The notes below the pieces were generated by a model. That model was not told where the DNA came from. It worked only from the letters and a program-made list of their open reading frames with translations, and made no database searches. The position numbers and the translations under genes were made by a program. From assembly GCA_050944435.1 (NCBI GenBank), contig JBMNRB010000008.1, forward strand, positions 1 through 64,000: 64,000 nucleotides of DNA, in the 5' to 3' direction. Positions 51,026 to 60,270 of the stretch are shown in pieces; the stretch's first letter is position 1, and every line of letters begins with the position of its first letter. The DNA is from Ruminococcus_G sp050944435. Lineage in GTDB: Bacteria > Bacillota > Clostridia > Lachnospirales > Lachnospiraceae.

Positions 51026-51702
51026 TTCTGCAGGACGCGGTATACGGTTTCTGCAATAACCTGGGCTCCTTTGCTGTCAGGATGGACGCCGTCCAGGGTG
51101 AAATACTGGGACTGGCCGGAAAGGGCTTCATTGATATCGATGACGGTGCAGCCCTTTTTGGCGGCAATGTCTTTTATGGCCGTAATTTCCTGGGCCAGAA
51201 TTTCCCGATGCATGGAGAAACGGATTTCCCCGTCATTTTCCAGAGAGAAAACAGGGGGAGGCGTCAGAATATAGACCTCCGGCTGCGACGGAAGGGACAG
51301 ATAATGATCCACCAAAGCGGCGTAGTCTTGACGGAAACGGGAGAGATCCTTCCAGTTTTGGGTTTTCGTATCGTTGGTGCCCAGCATTAAAAAGACAATA
51401 TCGGGAGAAAAGGAAGTGCTGTTTTGAAAAGCCTTCTGATTCCAGTAGGGTTTGTCGCCGTCCTTTTGGACGGTGGCGGAGTTGACGCCAAAATTTTTTA
51501 CGGTATAAGAATTTCCCAGATACTGCTGCAGCCTGGACGGATAGCATTCACGGCTGCGGTTTTTCAGGTAGGCGCCCCAGGTGATGCTGTCGCCCACACA
51601 GGCGATACGGACTGTTTTGGAGCGAAAGAAACAAAAGTAAGAAATGACTGCTGCGCAGAGTATACTGAAAAGGGCAGCGGCGATTAAAATTCTTTTTTTC
51701 AT
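51022..51702 (-). CDS. SGNH/GDSL-family hydrolase, membrane-anchored
   Basis: 226 residues. An N-terminal hydrophobic anchor or signal (ILIAAALFSILCAAVISYFCF, 4-24) precedes block I IACVGDSITWG (33-43) with the nucleophile Ser, block III MLGTNDTK near 107, and block V DGVHPDSKGAQ near 205 with the catalytic Asp and His. It would remove acyl groups from sugar or lipid outside the membrane. The neighbouring gene on the other strand encodes an acyltransferase, which could act on the same surface polymer; this is inference. Confidence 0.85.
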   Translation of the reverse strand: MKKRILIAAALFSILCAAVISYFCFFRSKTVRIACVGDSITWGAYLKNRSRECYPSRLQQYLGNSYTVKNFGVNSATVQKDGDKPYWNQKAFQNSTSFSPDIVFLMLGTNDTKTQNWKDLSRFRQDYAALVDHYLSLPSQPEVYILTPPPVFSLENDGEIRFSMHREILAQEITAIKDIAAKKGCTVIDINEALSGQSQYFTLDGVHPDSKGAQVIAETVYRVLQN

Positions 51703-51745
51703 AAGCAGGCCTCGATTCTTTATATTGTCATAATTATATTGTAAG

Positions 51746-52765
51746 ATGATGAATACGATTTGTACAGAACAAAAACCAAGAGATTATTTATTTGATAATT
51801 ATAAGGCTCTCCTTATCCTGTTGGTGGTAATAGGACATGTGATTGAAGCAGCGTCGGAGGAAAATACCTTTTTATACTGCTTAAAATGGCTGATTTTCAG
51901 CTTCCATATGCCGGCGTTTATTTTTATTTCCGGTTACTTTGCAAAAAAGAAAGCTTCCTGGGAACAGTTGGTTCGGAAACTGGTGGTTCCTTATCTGATT
52001 TTTGAAGTGCTGTATTATCTGCTGTATGTACTGATCATACACAAGGAAACAAAATTTTACTTTCTGTATCCCAAGTTTACTTTGTGGTATTTAATGGCGC
52101 TGTTTGTGTGGAAGCTGGCGACGCCCTGGTTTAGGAAGATACCTTTCCATTTTCCCATTGCGGTGGCAGCGGGATTGTGGGCAGGTTTTTCGGGACTTGA
52201 TGATAATTTTCTCAGTCTTCCAAGAATCCTGGTATTCTATCCCTTTTTTCTGCTGGGTGTGCATACCAGCCGGGAGACCGTAACGAAAATCAGAGAGAAA
52301 GTTCCGGCCAAAGCAGCGGCGGCGGGGCTGGCGGCAGCGGCCGTATTTCTCGTCGGTGCGGTATTGAAAAGCAATCTGCCGCCCCAGATTTTTTACGGCA
52401 GATATGATTACGCCTATCTCCATCAGAATATTGTGGAGGGAATCCTGGTGAGAATGGGATGTTATCTGATTTCCCTGGCGATCACTTTCCTTCTGCTGGT
52501 TCTCATTCCGGAAAAGCAAAGTCGTTTTTCTGTTCTGGGAGAACGGACGATGGCGGTATATCTGTTCCACGGTCTGGTCTGTGTATGCATAAAGGCGGGA
52601 TGGAGAAATATTCCCTATCTGGGAATGGCGGCAGAATCGGCTGTTTTAATTGGAATCAGCGTGGCGCTGACGGCGATTTTAAGCCGTAAATGTTTTACCG
52701 ATCTTTTAAACGGGATGATGAATCTTTTTGGACAGTCGAAAAAAAGGATGCGTCCCCTGGCATAA
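51746..52765 (+). CDS. Acyltransferase 3 family membrane protein
   Basis: 339 residues with about ten hydrophobic segments. It starts YLFDNYKALLILLVVIGHVIE with the family's catalytic-type His, then FSFHMPAFIFISGYFAKKK near 52-70. AT3 proteins transfer acyl groups, often acetyl, to surface glycans or membrane lipids. The C-terminus has HGLVCVCIKAGWRN. It is divergent from the SGNH hydrolase gene, sharing 43 bases. Substrate unknown. Confidence 0.88.
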   Translation: MMNTICTEQKPRDYLFDNYKALLILLVVIGHVIEAASEENTFLYCLKWLIFSFHMPAFIFISGYFAKKKASWEQLVRKLVVPYLIFEVLYYLLYVLIIHKETKFYFLYPKFTLWYLMALFVWKLATPWFRKIPFHFPIAVAAGLWAGFSGLDDNFLSLPRILVFYPFFLLGVHTSRETVTKIREKVPAKAAAAGLAAAAVFLVGAVLKSNLPPQIFYGRYDYAYLHQNIVEGILVRMGCYLISLAITFLLLVLIPEKQSRFSVLGERTMAVYLFHGLVCVCIKAGWRNIPYLGMAAESAVLIGISVALTAILSRKCFTDLLNGMMNLFGQSKKRMRPLA

Positions 52766-52814
52766 AGGTAAACCTCTCTGGATACTCTAAAGAAAAAAGG
52801 AACAGGTGATTTTT

Positions 52815-53249
52815 ATGCTGGGAATTTTTACGGCGCTGCTTTCCGGCGCATTGATGAGTATTCAGGGAGTATTTAATACGGATGTGACGAAGCAGGCGGG
52901 CCTGTGGGTATCCACCGGCTGGGTGCAGTTCACGGCATTTCTTGTCTGTGTGGCGGCCTGGCTGGCCACCGGAAGGCCGCAGATTGGCGCTCTTTTCGCG
53001 GTAGAGCATAAATATGCTCTGCTGGGAGGCGTGATCGGAGCCTTTATTACGGTGACGGTAATAAAGAGCATGGGCGCTCTGGGACCTGCACAGTCGGTTA
53101 TGCTGATCGTGATTGCCCAGTTGGCAGTGGCTTATGTCATTGAACTGCTGGGCATTTTCGGTGTGGAGAAACAGACATTTGAGTGGCGGAAACTGGTGGG
53201 TATGGCAGTTGCCGTTGCGGGGATTATCATTTTCAAATGGGAAAAATAG
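52815..53249 (+). CDS. DMT-type transporter, YdcZ/DUF606 family
   Basis: 144 residues with four predicted membrane helices. It starts LGIFTALLSGALMSIQGVFN, with TKQAGLWVSTGWVQF near 23-37 and GALGPAQSVMLIVIAQL near 82. These short proteins often work as paired subunits; only one gene is seen here. The substrate is unknown. ATG 52815 is chosen over GTG 52806 because AGGTGA lies in front of it. Confidence 0.85.
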   Translation: MLGIFTALLSGALMSIQGVFNTDVTKQAGLWVSTGWVQFTAFLVCVAAWLATGRPQIGALFAVEHKYALLGGVIGAFITVTVIKSMGALGPAQSVMLIVIAQLAVAYVIELLGIFGVEKQTFEWRKLVGMAVAVAGIIIFKWEK

Positions 53250-53250
53250 C

Positions 53251-53279
53251 TTGTATTCAGGTGGGGAATTCGTTACAAT
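53251..53279 (+). promoter_or_regulatory. Promoter of the comEA operon
   Basis: TTGTAT (53251-53256), 17 bases, TACAAT (53274-53279), about 80 bases before comEA. Confidence 0.55.
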
Positions 53280-53357
53280 GAGGGTAACGCCGATGGCGTT
53301 GGCTGTGTAAAAATCTGCGGGACTTTACGGAAATATACGTAAAGAGGTGACGGGCAG

Positions 53358-53954
53358 ATGAAAGGAAAAAAAATAATACAAGGCGCGCTGCTGTTTCTGT
53401 TGGCAGCGGGACTGGCCGGCTGCGGCGAAGAGGTTGTTTATCAGATAGAGGATACGCAGAAAGAAGCTGAAGCGAAGCTGCCGGAAGAGGAGGACGAAAA
53501 CACGGCGTCGGAAGAGACGAACCGGGAGAAGATCGTTGTCCATGTCTGCGGGGCGGTTGTTCATCCAGGCGTTTATGAACTGGAAGGGGGAAGCCGGGCG
53601 GCTCAGGCTGTGGAAGCAGCGGGCGGCCTTGCAGAGGACGCCCAGGAGGAAAGTCTGAATCAGGCCAGGCTGCTGTCAGACGGAGAGCAGATCCGGGTGC
53701 TTACAAAGGAGGAGGCAGAGAATGGAGCTGCAGCGGGGGAGGATCCCAATGCTTCCGACGGGAAAGTCAATATTAATACGGCGGATCTTGAGGGCCTTTC
53801 TTCTTTGAATGGAATCGGCAGAACCAAGGCGGAGGCTATACTGGCCTACCGGGAAAAGCAGGGAAGTTTTGAGAACATCGAAGAAATCCGCGAAGTGGAC
53901 GGAATCGGTGAAAAAACTTATGAGAAGATAAAAGACAGTATTACTGTAAATTGA
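53358..53954 (+). CDS. comEA: ComEA family DNA-binding protein
   Basis: DNA receptor for transformation at the outer face of the membrane. 198 residues. A lipobox-like signal (LLFLLAAGLAGCG, Cys near 23) suggests a lipoprotein, rather than the membrane anchor usual in Bacillus. A Glu-rich linker is followed by an SLBB domain (VHVCGAVVHPGVYEL, near 57-71) and a C-terminal helix-hairpin-helix pair (VNINTADLEGLSSLNGIGRTKAEAIL, near 137-162). It is followed by a two-component pair, a GerMN lipoprotein and a truncated comEC, all in one direction with tight spacing. Confidence 0.9.
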   Translation: MKGKKIIQGALLFLLAAGLAGCGEEVVYQIEDTQKEAEAKLPEEEDENTASEETNREKIVVHVCGAVVHPGVYELEGGSRAAQAVEAAGGLAEDAQEESLNQARLLSDGEQIRVLTKEEAENGAAAGEDPNASDGKVNINTADLEGLSSLNGIGRTKAEAILAYREKQGSFENIEEIREVDGIGEKTYEKIKDSITVN

Positions 53955-53964
53955 GGAGCGAAAA

Positions 53965-54651
53965 ATGAGTAAGAGAGTACTGGTTGTGGACGATGAAAAA
54001 CTGATCGTAAAAGGAATACGTTTTTCTCTGGAGCAGGATGGAATGGAAGTGGAGTGTGCATACGACGGCGAAGAGGCTCTGGAAATGGTCAAAGAAAACA
54101 AATATGACATGATCCTTCTGGATCTGATGCTTCCAAAGATAAGCGGCCTCGAAGTTTGTCAGCAGATCCGGGAGTTTTCTCAGGTTCCCATCATTATGCT
54201 GACAGCCAAGGGGGAAGATATGGATAAAATCCTGGGGCTTGAGTATGGGGCGGACGATTATATCACAAAGCCCTTCAACATTCTGGAAGTAAAGGCCAGG
54301 ATTAAAGCCATTATGCGAAGAACGTCCAAACCTGCAAAGGAAGAGGAGAAAAAGGTAATTGAGGTTCAGGATATGAGAATAGACTGCGAGAGCAGGCGGG
54401 TATATATCCATGGAGACGAGGTGAATCTCACTGCCAAAGAGTTTGATCTTCTGGAGCTTCTGGTTCATAACCCCAATAAGGTATACAGCCGGGAAAATCT
54501 TCTCAAGATTATCTGGGGATATGAGTATCTGGGAGACGTCAGAACGGTGGATGTACATATCAGGAGGCTGAGGGAGAAGATTGAAAGCAATCCCAGTGAT
54601 CCCAAATATGTACATACGAAGTGGGGAGTGGGTTACTATTTCCAGGCGTAA
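53965..54651 (+). CDS. OmpR/PhoB-family response regulator
   Basis: 228 residues. A receiver domain has the acidic pair DDEK near 9-12, the phospho-Asp in ILLDLMLPK near 53, Thr in MLTAKG near 81 and Lys in ITKPF near 103. The C-terminal winged helix has VYIHGDEVNLTAKEFDLLELL and the DNA-contact loop VDVHIRRLREKIE. It starts 10 bases after comEA and overlaps the kinase gene. Its target is not evident; control of the operon itself is possible. Confidence 0.95.
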   Translation: MSKRVLVVDDEKLIVKGIRFSLEQDGMEVECAYDGEEALEMVKENKYDMILLDLMLPKISGLEVCQQIREFSQVPIIMLTAKGEDMDKILGLEYGADDYITKPFNILEVKARIKAIMRRTSKPAKEEEKKVIEVQDMRIDCESRRVYIHGDEVNLTAKEFDLLELLVHNPNKVYSRENLLKIIWGYEYLGDVRTVDVHIRRLREKIESNPSDPKYVHTKWGVGYYFQA

Positions 54652-56083
54652 TATAAAAGGAAGATTTAAGTTTTTCAGAAGTCTGCGGTTCCGGATCATG
54701 ATCATTCTGGTTATCATCGGAATCGTTCCCAGCGTGGTGGTGGAGAAGGGAATCGTAAGCAGCTACGAAGACCGGGCGGTGTCTCTGCGAAGCTTTAATG
54801 TGAAAAATCAGTGTGATATTCTGTGCAATCTTCTGGTGTCGGAAAATTATTTCCAAAATCCTGAAAACACATCGGTGGAAGGGGAACTTTCCCTTTTTTC
54901 CAACATATACAGCGGAAGAATCCTGATTGTAAATGAGGATTATGAAATTGTATTTGATACGTATGATCTGGATCGGGGAAAGCTGTTCATATCAGAAGAA
55001 GTGATTCAGTGCTTTCGGGGAGAAGAAATCAGTCAATACGACGAGCGGAACCGGTACATTGAGATTGCCGTTCCCGTACAGAGCACAGAGGGAAGTTCCA
55101 GGGATATCCTGGGTGTTATGCTGGTCAGCTGTTCTACGGATGAAATTGCCGCCAGCATTGACATCCTGGAGCAGAAGGGTATGCTGCTGCTGGTGATCAT
55201 CACAATCCTGGTGCTGGTGTTTGGCTATATTCTCTCCAGCATCCTGATGAAACCCTTTGCCAGGGTGACGAAAGCCATAGAAGATATTACAGACGGATAT
55301 CTGGATGATGAAAATATATCTGTGCCGGATTATACGGAAACGGAACTGATTACAGACGCCTTTAATAAAATGCTGGGCAGGGTGAAGACCCTGGATGAAT
55401 CCCGGCAGGAATTTGTTTCCAACGTATCCCATGAACTGAAAACGCCGCTGGCTTCCATTAAAGTGCTGGCGGATTCCCTCAACATGCAGGAAAACGCTCC
55501 CTTGGAAATGTATCAGGAATTCATGCAGGATATTACCCAGGAAATAGACCGGGAGAATAAAATCATTACGGATTTGCTGTCCCTGGTAAAACTGGATAAA
55601 AAGGCGGCCGATCTGAATATAGAAATGGTGAATATCAATGATCTGCTGGAACTGATTTTAAAGAGGCTGAAGCCGATAGCGGCAAAACGGCAGATTGAGC
55701 TGATTCTGGACAGCTTCCGGCCGGTTAACGCGGAGATTGATGAAGTAAAGGTGACGCTGGCTTTTTCAAATCTGGTGGAGAACGCCATCAAATATAATGT
55801 GGAGGGAGGCTGGGTTCGGGTTTCCCTGAACGCAGATCATAAATATTTTTACGTGACGGTGGCGGATTCCGGAATTGGAATACCGGAAGACAGCCTGGAC
55901 CATGTCTTTGAGCGGTTTTATCGGGTGGATAAGTCTCACTCCAGAGAGATCGGAGGCACAGGGCTTGGCCTGTCCATTACCAGAAGCGCAATTCTGATTC
56001 ATCACGGGGCGATTAAGGTATACAGCAAAGAGAATGAGGGAACTACATTTTCGGTTCGTATCCCCCTTACGTATATAGAATAG
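54608..56083 (+). CDS. Membrane sensor histidine kinase
   Basis: About 491 residues if it starts at ATG 54608, which overlaps the regulator gene by 44 bases; there is no clear ribosome site, so the start is uncertain. Two membrane segments (IMIILVIIGIVPSVVV and LLLVIITILVLVFGYIL) flank an extracellular PAS-like domain with NEDYEIVFDTY. HAMP, then the H-box NVSHELKTPLASIKVLADSL, N-box NLVENAIKYN, G1 DSGIGIP and G2 GGTGLGLSI follow. Partner of the preceding regulator, in the PhoR/WalK-like group. Confidence 0.92.
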   Translation: MYIRSGEWVTISRRNIKGRFKFFRSLRFRIMIILVIIGIVPSVVVEKGIVSSYEDRAVSLRSFNVKNQCDILCNLLVSENYFQNPENTSVEGELSLFSNIYSGRILIVNEDYEIVFDTYDLDRGKLFISEEVIQCFRGEEISQYDERNRYIEIAVPVQSTEGSSRDILGVMLVSCSTDEIAASIDILEQKGMLLLVIITILVLVFGYILSSILMKPFARVTKAIEDITDGYLDDENISVPDYTETELITDAFNKMLGRVKTLDESRQEFVSNVSHELKTPLASIKVLADSLNMQENAPLEMYQEFMQDITQEIDRENKIITDLLSLVKLDKKAADLNIEMVNINDLLELILKRLKPIAAKRQIELILDSFRPVNAEIDEVKVTLAFSNLVENAIKYNVEGGWVRVSLNADHKYFYVTVADSGIGIPEDSLDHVFERFYRVDKSHSREIGGTGLGLSITRSAILIHHGAIKVYSKENEGTTFSVRIPLTYIE

Positions 56084-56095
56084 AAGAGGAGAGCC

Positions 56096-57022
56096 ATGAG
56101 AAAACGTGGATTATATGTCTGCCTGTTTCTGCTGGTGCTTCTGCTGGCAGGATGTACGGCTTCGAGTGAGGAGGAGCAGGCGGATGGATATCAGATCTAT
56201 TATGTGAATGCGGAAAAAACAAAGGTAATAAGCGAATCTGTCCAGTTTGACGAGTCGGGAGACCTTTTGAAACAGATGGCGGAAATGCTGTTTGAACAGC
56301 CTCTGGGAGAAGCCCAGACCAGACTGCTGCCGGAGAATGTGGAGTTTCTGGAATATCAGATGAAGGACGGAGTGCTGAGTCTGAATTTCAGCCAGGAATA
56401 TCAGGAGATGGACAGGACGGAAGAAATACTGATCCGGGCCAGTATGGTAAAAACATTTGTCCAGGTACCGGATGTGACTTCTGTGGTGATTCTGGTGGAG
56501 AGCGATCCCCTGATGGATTCATACGGAGAAGAAGTGGCGCCGATGACAGCGGATTCTTTCGTGGAGAATTCAGGAAAGGAAATTAATGCATATCAACTGG
56601 CCCATCTGACGCTTTATTTTGCCAATGAAAGCGGCGACGGTCTGGTGAAGGAGGAAAGAAGCGTTTATTACAGCACCAGCATGCCTCTGGAGCGGGTGAT
56701 TGTGGAACAGCTTCTGAAAGGTCCAAGGGAAGAAGGACATTATCCCACCATACCTTCGGAAACGAAAATCCTGGGCGTGACGGTGGCAGACGGGGTATGC
56801 TATGTGAATTTGGACAATACATTTTCCGATATGGCGCTGAATCAGCAGGAAGAGATTCCTATTTACTCGATTACAAATTCCCTGGTGGAATCCGGATCGG
56901 TGACTGAAGTGCAGATTGCCATAAACGGTGAAACAAAGAAAACTTACCGGGAGCATGTAAGCCTGGATCAGATATTTCATGCAAGAACAGATCTGGTGGA
57001 ACAAGAGGAGACGGATGAATAA
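56096..57022 (+). CDS. Lipoprotein with two GerMN domains
   Basis: 308 residues. Signal and lipobox LLLVLLLAGCTASS (Cys near 20) put it on the outer membrane face. Two GerMN (sporulation GerM-like) domains: residues about 40-150 and 165-290, the latter with RSVYYSTSMPLERVIVEQLLKGP and VADGVCYVNLDNTFSD. GerMN proteins are linked to spore germination and cell-wall processes; the function of this one is unknown. It lies 12 bases after the kinase gene, and overlaps comEC by 8 bases. Confidence 0.88.
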   Translation: MRKRGLYVCLFLLVLLLAGCTASSEEEQADGYQIYYVNAEKTKVISESVQFDESGDLLKQMAEMLFEQPLGEAQTRLLPENVEFLEYQMKDGVLSLNFSQEYQEMDRTEEILIRASMVKTFVQVPDVTSVVILVESDPLMDSYGEEVAPMTADSFVENSGKEINAYQLAHLTLYFANESGDGLVKEERSVYYSTSMPLERVIVEQLLKGPREEGHYPTIPSETKILGVTVADGVCYVNLDNTFSDMALNQQEEIPIYSITNSLVESGSVTEVQIAINGETKKTYREHVSLDQIFHARTDLVEQEETDE

Positions 57023-57668
57023 AAGACCATTGTGCTGGATATGGCTTTGGTTCGCCGTCTTCATCGGGCTGCAGGAGCTTTTGGGGGTCACCCATGGAGG
57101 AGACCCCCGGGACTGCCAACAGCTGCAGGAGCTGGCTTTGGGGGAAGCCTATGGCCGTGCAGAAGGCCTGGTGGAGCGATATGAAACAAAGAAGCAAATC
57201 ACATATCTGTATTTAAAATCAGCAAATCTGGCCGTTTCGGCCAAAACTTTTTCCAATTTATCAATGAGAATACGGCTGTCGGGGGGTGAACTTCCGGAAA
57301 TCGGAAGCCGGGTACTGGTAGAAGGATACCTGTATGAAATGCAGAAAGCATCCAACCCAGGACAGTTTGACATGGAGTTTTATTACCGGATTCAGGGAAT
57401 TGACCTTTTGATGAAAGGGGAAGTATGCCGGGAAATTGCGAGAAAGAGGATACCGGCAGGAGAATTTTTGCATCGTTCCCGGGAATATTTAAAGGATACT
57501 CTGACAGAGCTGGCGCCTGGCGAAGCAGGAGAATTGTCCGCCATGCTGCTGGGGGAGAAAAATCTTCTGGAAGAGGAGACGAAAGAACTTTATAAAAAGA
57601 TGGGGATTTACCACATTTTAGCCATTTCGGGTGTTCAAACTTTATTCTTGGCATATATGTGGCTTTGA
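57015..57668 (+). pseudogene. comEC: Truncated ComEC DNA-uptake channel protein, N-terminal part
   Basis: 217 residues, where ComEC is usually about 700-800. It has an N-terminal hydrophobic segment (LCWIWLWFAVFIGLQELL), a DUF4131-like OB-fold (about 60-150, with NPGQFDMEFYYRIQGI) and the beginning of the competence domain (ELSAMLLGEKNLLEEETKEL...GIYHILAISG). The family continues ISGLHIS and several membrane helices; here it turns into VQTLFLAYMWL and stops. The break at about 57635 coincides with the left edge of an unrelated mobile stretch. The channel half and the rest of comEC are not in the window, so the cell has probably lost transformation through this gene. Confidence 0.88.
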
Positions 57669-57857
57669 AAAAACCCGTAAATACGCCGTTTCTGGCGGAT
57701 TTCATTCCCCATATTTACATTTATTTTTAGCAATTTTCAGCTTCATTTTTTGCGATTGTCCTTTTGGAGGTTTCGAGGGGGTGGGGGATTTCTTAAATAA
57801 TTTGGCAAAATAGAGAAACATTATAGCGAAAAAATCATTTAGCGAAATGGAGGAAAT
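57669..57857. other. Non-coding stretch after the comEC break
   Basis: No gene seen here. AT-rich with a G-rich segment (GAGGGGGTGGGGG near 57775). It is probably the entry boundary of the mobile region; no matching attachment repeat was found in the window. Confidence 0.4.
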
Positions 57858-58040
57858 ATGAATATGAATAAAAGTAGAAAACTAAAAGTTTACAGCCAAT
57901 CAGGATATCATTATCAAGAGCGACCTACAATTATTCTAAAGGGAAGATGGTTAGAAGAGGCTGGCTTCCCATCGAACAGTCATATTACAGTTGAAACCAT
58001 AGAAGAAGGTGTTCTGAAGATAGTACGCCAGTCTGAATAA
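57858..58040 (+). CDS. symE: SymE family toxin-like protein
   Basis: 60 residues, short SymE type: KLKVYSQSGYHYQERPTIIL then KGRWLEEAGFPSNSHITVE and VLKIVRQSE, an AbrB/SpoVT-like swapped-hairpin fold. Escherichia coli SymE is a toxin that condenses nucleic acid and is repressed by the antisense RNA SymR. SymE genes often sit beside type I restriction genes, as here (hsdS follows 14 bases later). GGAGG is 4 bases before ATG 57858 and 10 before ATG 57864; either could be used. No antisense RNA promoter was identified. Confidence 0.85.
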   Translation: MNMNKSRKLKVYSQSGYHYQERPTIILKGRWLEEAGFPSNSHITVETIEEGVLKIVRQSE

Positions 58041-58054
58041 GCACTGCTGATAAT

Positions 58055-59425
58055 TTGCCTTATGAGAAAGTTGGAAAAAATGATCCAGTGTGCATTGCAG
58101 ATGAGGTTCCGTTTGAAATTCCGGAATCATGGGAATGGGTACGTCTCTCAAGTGTTGTTTATAATCATGGCCAGACGAAACCGGAGGAAGACTTTTGTTA
58201 TATAGATATCGGATCTGTTGATAATCAGCATCAAAAACTAAGTGCAGTAGAAACCATTATTCCCCCGGAAAAAGCCCCCTCACGAGCGAGGAAAATTATT
58301 TGTAAGGGTGATATTATATATTCTACTGTGCGGCCCTATCTACATAATATGTGCATAATCGACCGTAACTTTAGTAAAATGCCCATTGCCAGTACAGGTT
58401 TTGCTGTTTTTACATGTCATGCAGATTTTTATAACGAATTTCTATTTTACTATTTGATGTCCCCAGATTTTGATTCATATGCCAATAATGTAGAAAATTC
58501 TAAAGGGGTTGCATATCCAGCAATTAATGATACCCGTTTGTATAAGGCTTTGATACCATTGCCTCCAGTGGATGAGCAGCACAGAATAGTAGATAAAATA
58601 AAATCCGTTCTCCCGGAAATAGAAAAATATGATTTAGTCGAGACAGAACTAAGTAACATGAACCGAGATTTTCCTGAGAATCTCAAACGCTCCATTCTTC
58701 AATGGGCAGTACAAGGCAGGCTGGTACCACAAGATCCGTCAGACGAGCCTGCTGAAGTCCTTTTGGAGCGTATCAGGACGGAAAAGCAACGACTGGTTAA
58801 AGAGGGAAAAATAAAGAAGGATAAACATGAATCCATCATTTTCAGAAGGGATAATTCTCATTATGAGAAGTTGGACGGTATAGAGCGCTGTATTGATGAT
58901 GAATTGCCATTTGAAATTCCAGAAAACTGGGGTTGGATACGTCTTGGTGATATAGGCGACTGGAGTGCCGGAGCAACACCCAGTCGCTCTCATCCCGAAT
59001 ATTATGGTGGAAGTATTCCTTGGTTGAAAACAGGTGATTTGACAGACTCATATATAAAACATATTCCTGAAAGTATCAGCGATTTGGGGTTTTCTAAAAC
59101 ATCCGTAAGACTTAATCCTGCAGGTTCTGTTTTAATCGCTATGTATGGGGCAACCATAGGAAAGCTTGGTATTCTTACCTTCCCATCAACCACAAATCAA
59201 GCGTGTTGTGCCTGCAAGCCAGTTCATGGAATAGATACTCTGTTTCTGTTTTATTTTCTTCTATCACAGAGAACCGCTTTTATAAAGCGTGGTGAAGGAG
59301 GTGCCCAACCCAATATTTCTAAAGAAAAAATCATATCAACGTATATGCCTTTGCCACCTCTTTCTGAGCAGCTTAAAATTGTATCAAAGATTGAGGAACT
59401 CTTCCCGTTACTCAAGAGTCTGTAA
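58055..59425 (+). CDS. hsdS: Type I restriction specificity subunit HsdS, two target-recognition domains
   Basis: Reads the target DNA for a type I enzyme. About 456 residues from a weak TTG start at 58055 with no ribosome site; the amino end (PYEKVGKNDPVCIADEVPFEIP) starts in mid-family, so the true N-terminus may be elsewhere. TRD1 about 15-190 and TRD2 about 290-450, each opening with PFEIPESWEWVRL or PFEIPENWGWIRL and closing with PPVDEQHRIVDKI or PPLSEQLKIVSKI, with central conserved helices near 200-270 (SILQWAVQGRLVPQ). No hsdM or hsdR is adjacent. The tyrosine recombinase 41 bases downstream suggests a shuffled specificity cassette. Confidence 0.85.
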   Translation: MPYEKVGKNDPVCIADEVPFEIPESWEWVRLSSVVYNHGQTKPEEDFCYIDIGSVDNQHQKLSAVETIIPPEKAPSRARKIICKGDIIYSTVRPYLHNMCIIDRNFSKMPIASTGFAVFTCHADFYNEFLFYYLMSPDFDSYANNVENSKGVAYPAINDTRLYKALIPLPPVDEQHRIVDKIKSVLPEIEKYDLVETELSNMNRDFPENLKRSILQWAVQGRLVPQDPSDEPAEVLLERIRTEKQRLVKEGKIKKDKHESIIFRRDNSHYEKLDGIERCIDDELPFEIPENWGWIRLGDIGDWSAGATPSRSHPEYYGGSIPWLKTGDLTDSYIKHIPESISDLGFSKTSVRLNPAGSVLIAMYGATIGKLGILTFPSTTNQACCACKPVHGIDTLFLFYFLLSQRTAFIKRGEGGAQPNISKEKIISTYMPLPPLSEQLKIVSKIEELFPLLKSL

Positions 59426-59466
59426 AAACTGAGCGGTATAATCATGGTGAAAGGAGGTCTTTCACT

Positions 59467-60270
59467 ATGATAGAAGAATTCGAAAGACATTTGAGAGGGA
59501 CAAATCTCTCAGAAAACACGATATCCTCGTACCTTTTTGCCCTACGGCAATACGGCTCGCAGTACGAGGGTATAACAAAAAAGAATCTGCGGGCCTATAA
59601 AATGTGGCTGATAGAGAGTTATAAACCCAAGACGGTCAATTTGCGTCTGCGAGCAATCAACTGTTACTTGGAGAGTATCGGTAAAGAGAATTGGAAACTG
59701 CCGTTTGTAAGGGTGCAGCAAAAAGCCTTTCTGGAAAATGTCATCAGTGAGGCAGATTATGAGTATTTCAAAAACTGCCTCAAACGGGACGGTGAACTGT
59801 TCTGGTACTTTGTAATACGCTTTCTTGCAGCAACCGGCGCACGTGTCAGTGAACTCATACAGATCAAGGTGGAACACATTAAGTTAGGACATTTGGACTT
59901 ATATTCAAAGGGCGGTAAACTCCGACGAATATACATACCAAAGGCTCTACAAAATGAAGCCCTTTCTTGGCTGAACGATAAGCATCAAGAAAGTGGCTTT
60001 ATTTTTTTGAACAAATATGGGGATAGAATCACGACCAGAGGCATTTCTGGACAGCTAAAAAAGCTGGCTATTCGATACGGGATCGATCCGGTAGTGGTTT
60101 ACCCGCATTCATTTCGCCACCGCTTTGCAAAGAGTTTCTTGGATCGTTGCAATGATATTGCATTCCTTGCGGATCTGATGGGCCACGAGAGTATCGAAAC
60201 TACTCGCATTTATCTCCGTAAAACATCGACCGAACAACGAGCCATTGTTGATGAGGTCATAGACTGGTAA
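59467..60270 (+). CDS. Tyrosine recombinase (XerC/D-like)
   Basis: 267 residues. An N-terminal SAM-like core-binding domain (about 1-95) and a catalytic domain with Arg in TGARVSELIQIKVEHIK (near 121-137), Lys in SKGGKLRRIYIP, HSFRHRFAKSFL (His-X2-Arg, near 218-229), GHESIETTRIYLR with the nucleophile Tyr near 246. All catalytic residues are present. AAAGGAGG precedes the ATG. Small recombinases of this type next to hsdS invert specificity domains in several gut bacteria, so a role in hsdS switching is likely, but no inverted partner sequence lies in the window. Confidence 0.88.
   Translation: MIEEFERHLRGTNLSENTISSYLFALRQYGSQYEGITKKNLRAYKMWLIESYKPKTVNLRLRAINCYLESIGKENWKLPFVRVQQKAFLENVISEADYEYFKNCLKRDGELFWYFVIRFLAATGARVSELIQIKVEHIKLGHLDLYSKGGKLRRIYIPKALQNEALSWLNDKHQESGFIFLNKYGDRITTRGISGQLKKLAIRYGIDPVVVYPHSFRHRFAKSFLDRCNDIAFLADLMGHESIETTRIYLRKTSTEQRAIVDEVIDW

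Noticed and set aside
57669..60270. Attachment site of a larger integrative element at the comEC break
   Set aside because: No direct repeat of the comEC break sequence was found further on in the window, and the other comEC half is missing.
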